DNA from: Nitrospira lenta
GTDB taxonomy: Bacteria > Nitrospirota > Nitrospiria > Nitrospirales > Nitrospiraceae
Assembly: GCA_945906715.1 (NCBI GenBank)
Contig: CAMDRK010000147.1
Coordinates: 1-6,589, forward strand
Direction: 5' to 3'
DNA length: 6,589 nucleotides
A model generated the notes under the pieces. That model worked only from the letters and a program-made list of their open reading frames with translations, made no database searches and was not told where the DNA came from. Position 1 is the first letter of the stretch, and every line of letters begins with the position of its first letter. Position numbers and translations under genes: made by a program. Positions 5,845 through 6,589 of the stretch are shown here, piece by piece.

Positions 5845-5878
5845 ATCACCCGTCACTGATCACCCATTACCCATTACG
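5844..5878 (+). repeat. Five-unit degenerate heptamer array upstream of panD
   Basis: GATCACC, CGTCACT, GATCACC, CATTACC and CATTACG follow with an exact 7-bp period, consensus near SATYACC. The last unit runs into the GAGG ribosome site of panD (5878-5881). The form recalls the short heptanucleotide repeats described in cyanobacteria, but I claim only the period seen here. Confidence 0.6.
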
Positions 5879-5881
5879 AGG
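5878..5881 (+). promoter_or_regulatory. panD ribosome binding site
   Basis: GAGG seven bases before the ATG at 5889 decides the panD start. An in-frame GTG at 5787 lies inside the hairpin repeat and has no such site. Confidence 0.75.
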
Positions 5882-5888
5882 ATCAAAT

Positions 5889-6254
5889 ATGTTCAGGCAA
5901 ATGTTGCGGTCGAAAATCCATCGAGCCACGGTGACGGAGTCCTGCCTCGATTACGAAGGCAGTCTGACGATCGACGAGGATCTGATGGATGCAGCAGGAA
6001 TTTTGCCCTATGAGGCGATCGTCTGCTCCAATCTGAATAATGGCGAACGGTTTATGACCTATGCCATGGCGGGCAAACGCGGTGCGGGTGAGATCATCCT
6101 CAATGGGCCGACGGCAAGGAAAGGCGCAGTCCGCGATCAGATTATTATCTTCTGTTATGAGTATTACTCAGACGAGGAAATTAAGCGGCATGTTCCCAAG
6201 ATCGTTCAAGTGAACGAGAAGAACAGGATTGTTGCCGGAAAGACGAAGCGCTAA
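5889..6254 (+). CDS. panD: Aspartate 1-decarboxylase proenzyme PanD
   Basis: Decarboxylates L-aspartate to beta-alanine for pantothenate and CoA synthesis; cytoplasmic and tetrameric in known members. The 121-residue proenzyme begins MFRQMLRSKIHRATVTES, the classic family start. The autocleavage site is G24-S25 (YEGSLTID); Ser25 becomes the N-terminal pyruvoyl cofactor of the alpha chain. K9, R54 and Y58 stand at the positions of the E. coli substrate-binding and catalytic residues. NGPTARKG matches the usual NGAAAR loop. The C-terminus after IIIFCYEYYSDEEI (VPKIVQVNEKNRIV) is the common longer form. It should be a functional self-processing enzyme. Its place between gatC and gatA is unusual; its TAA overlaps the gatA ATG by one base, implying coupling. 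Confidence 0.97.
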   Translation: MFRQMLRSKIHRATVTESCLDYEGSLTIDEDLMDAAGILPYEAIVCSNLNNGERFMTYAMAGKRGAGEIILNGPTARKGAVRDQIIIFCYEYYSDEEIKRHVPKIVQVNEKNRIVAGKTKR

Positions 6255-6589
6255 TGTCGATTCACAAGCTTTCACTCTACGAGCTCCATGAGAAATTCAC
6301 TGCCGGCGAAGTCACGGCCGTGGAGATCGTGCGTGCCTATGGCTTGCGGATCGGCCAGGTGGAGCCCAAAGTAAAGGCCTACGTCACGCAAGTTAAAGAT
6401 GCGGCGGTTGCACAAGCAACCGCGCTCGATAATTCCTTGAAAGGGTGGCGGAAGACTTTGCCGATGATGGGTATGCCGTTGGCGATCAAAGACAATATTT
6501 GTACCGAGGGGGTGCTCACCACCTGCGCGTCCCGTATGCTCGGGAACTTCGTTCCGCCATACGATGCGACCGTGATAGCCAAACTGCGC
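6254..6589 (+). CDS. gatA: Asp-tRNA(Asn)/Glu-tRNA(Gln) amidotransferase subunit A, N-terminal part, cut by the window edge
   Basis: GatA is the amidase-signature subunit that hydrolyses glutamine and delivers ammonia to the GatB active site. The first 112 residues are present: LSLYELHEKFTAGEVTAVEIV (6-26), VKAYVT (40-45), then GMPLAIKDNICTEGVLTTCASRML (73-96). K79 in that segment is the lysine of the Ser-cisSer-Lys triad, at the same number as in characterised bacterial GatA; the two serines lie beyond the window. The ATG is fixed by the TAATG overlap with panD and by the family start. With gatC upstream, the organism probably makes Gln-tRNA and/or Asn-tRNA indirectly; gatB is not in view. 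Confidence 0.96.
   Translation, partial: MSIHKLSLYELHEKFTAGEVTAVEIVRAYGLRIGQVEPKVKAYVTQVKDAAVAQATALDNSLKGWRKTLPMMGMPLAIKDNICTEGVLTTCASRMLGNFVPPYDATVIAKLR

Noticed and set aside
5787..5888. N-terminal extension of panD from GTG 5787
   Set aside because: It translates the hairpin and heptamer repeats; PanD homologues begin at the MFRQML equivalent, and a ribosome site precedes ATG 5889.

Overview
The window is ordinary bacterial chromosome carrying housekeeping genes in two divergent blocks. Gene content, moderately high GC and the style of the intergenic repeats suggest a Nitrospira-like member of the Nitrospirota. That assignment is an inference from remembered features, not from a search.

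Left block, minus strand: a thymidylate kinase gene (tmk) is followed after one base by the 5' part of holB, the DNA polymerase III delta' subunit, which runs off the left edge. Both serve DNA replication (dTTP supply and clamp loading). A divergent control region of about 100-130 bp (around 982-1112) separates this block from the plus-strand genes and contains a plausible sigma-70-type promoter.

Right block, plus strand, probably one operon: a DUF502 two-helix membrane protein overlaps glmU by 4 bp. Next come glmS, gatC, panD and the 5' part of gatA, which runs off the right edge. GlmS makes glucosamine-6-phosphate and GlmU makes UDP-GlcNAc, so together they are the entry to peptidoglycan and lipid A synthesis (the intermediate GlmM step is not in the window). 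GatC and GatA belong to the Glu-tRNA(Gln)/Asp-tRNA(Asn) amidotransferase. PanD, which makes beta-alanine for pantothenate/CoA, sits between gatC and gatA. All full-length enzymes keep their catalytic residues and look functional.

The noteworthy part is between the genes. Each of the three non-coupled gaps in the plus-strand block holds a different repeat. The glmU/glmS junction has 8-bp-period repeats in inverted orientation, one set inside the glmU 3' end. The glmS-gatC gap holds a ~168-bp element with ~25-bp terminal inverted repeats (MITE-like). The gatC-panD gap holds a three-armed REP-like hairpin cluster flanked by 7-bp-period repeats in opposite orientations. No RNA gene, CRISPR array, transposase gene or obvious new enzyme system was seen, and no gene-free stretch exceeds 300 bases.
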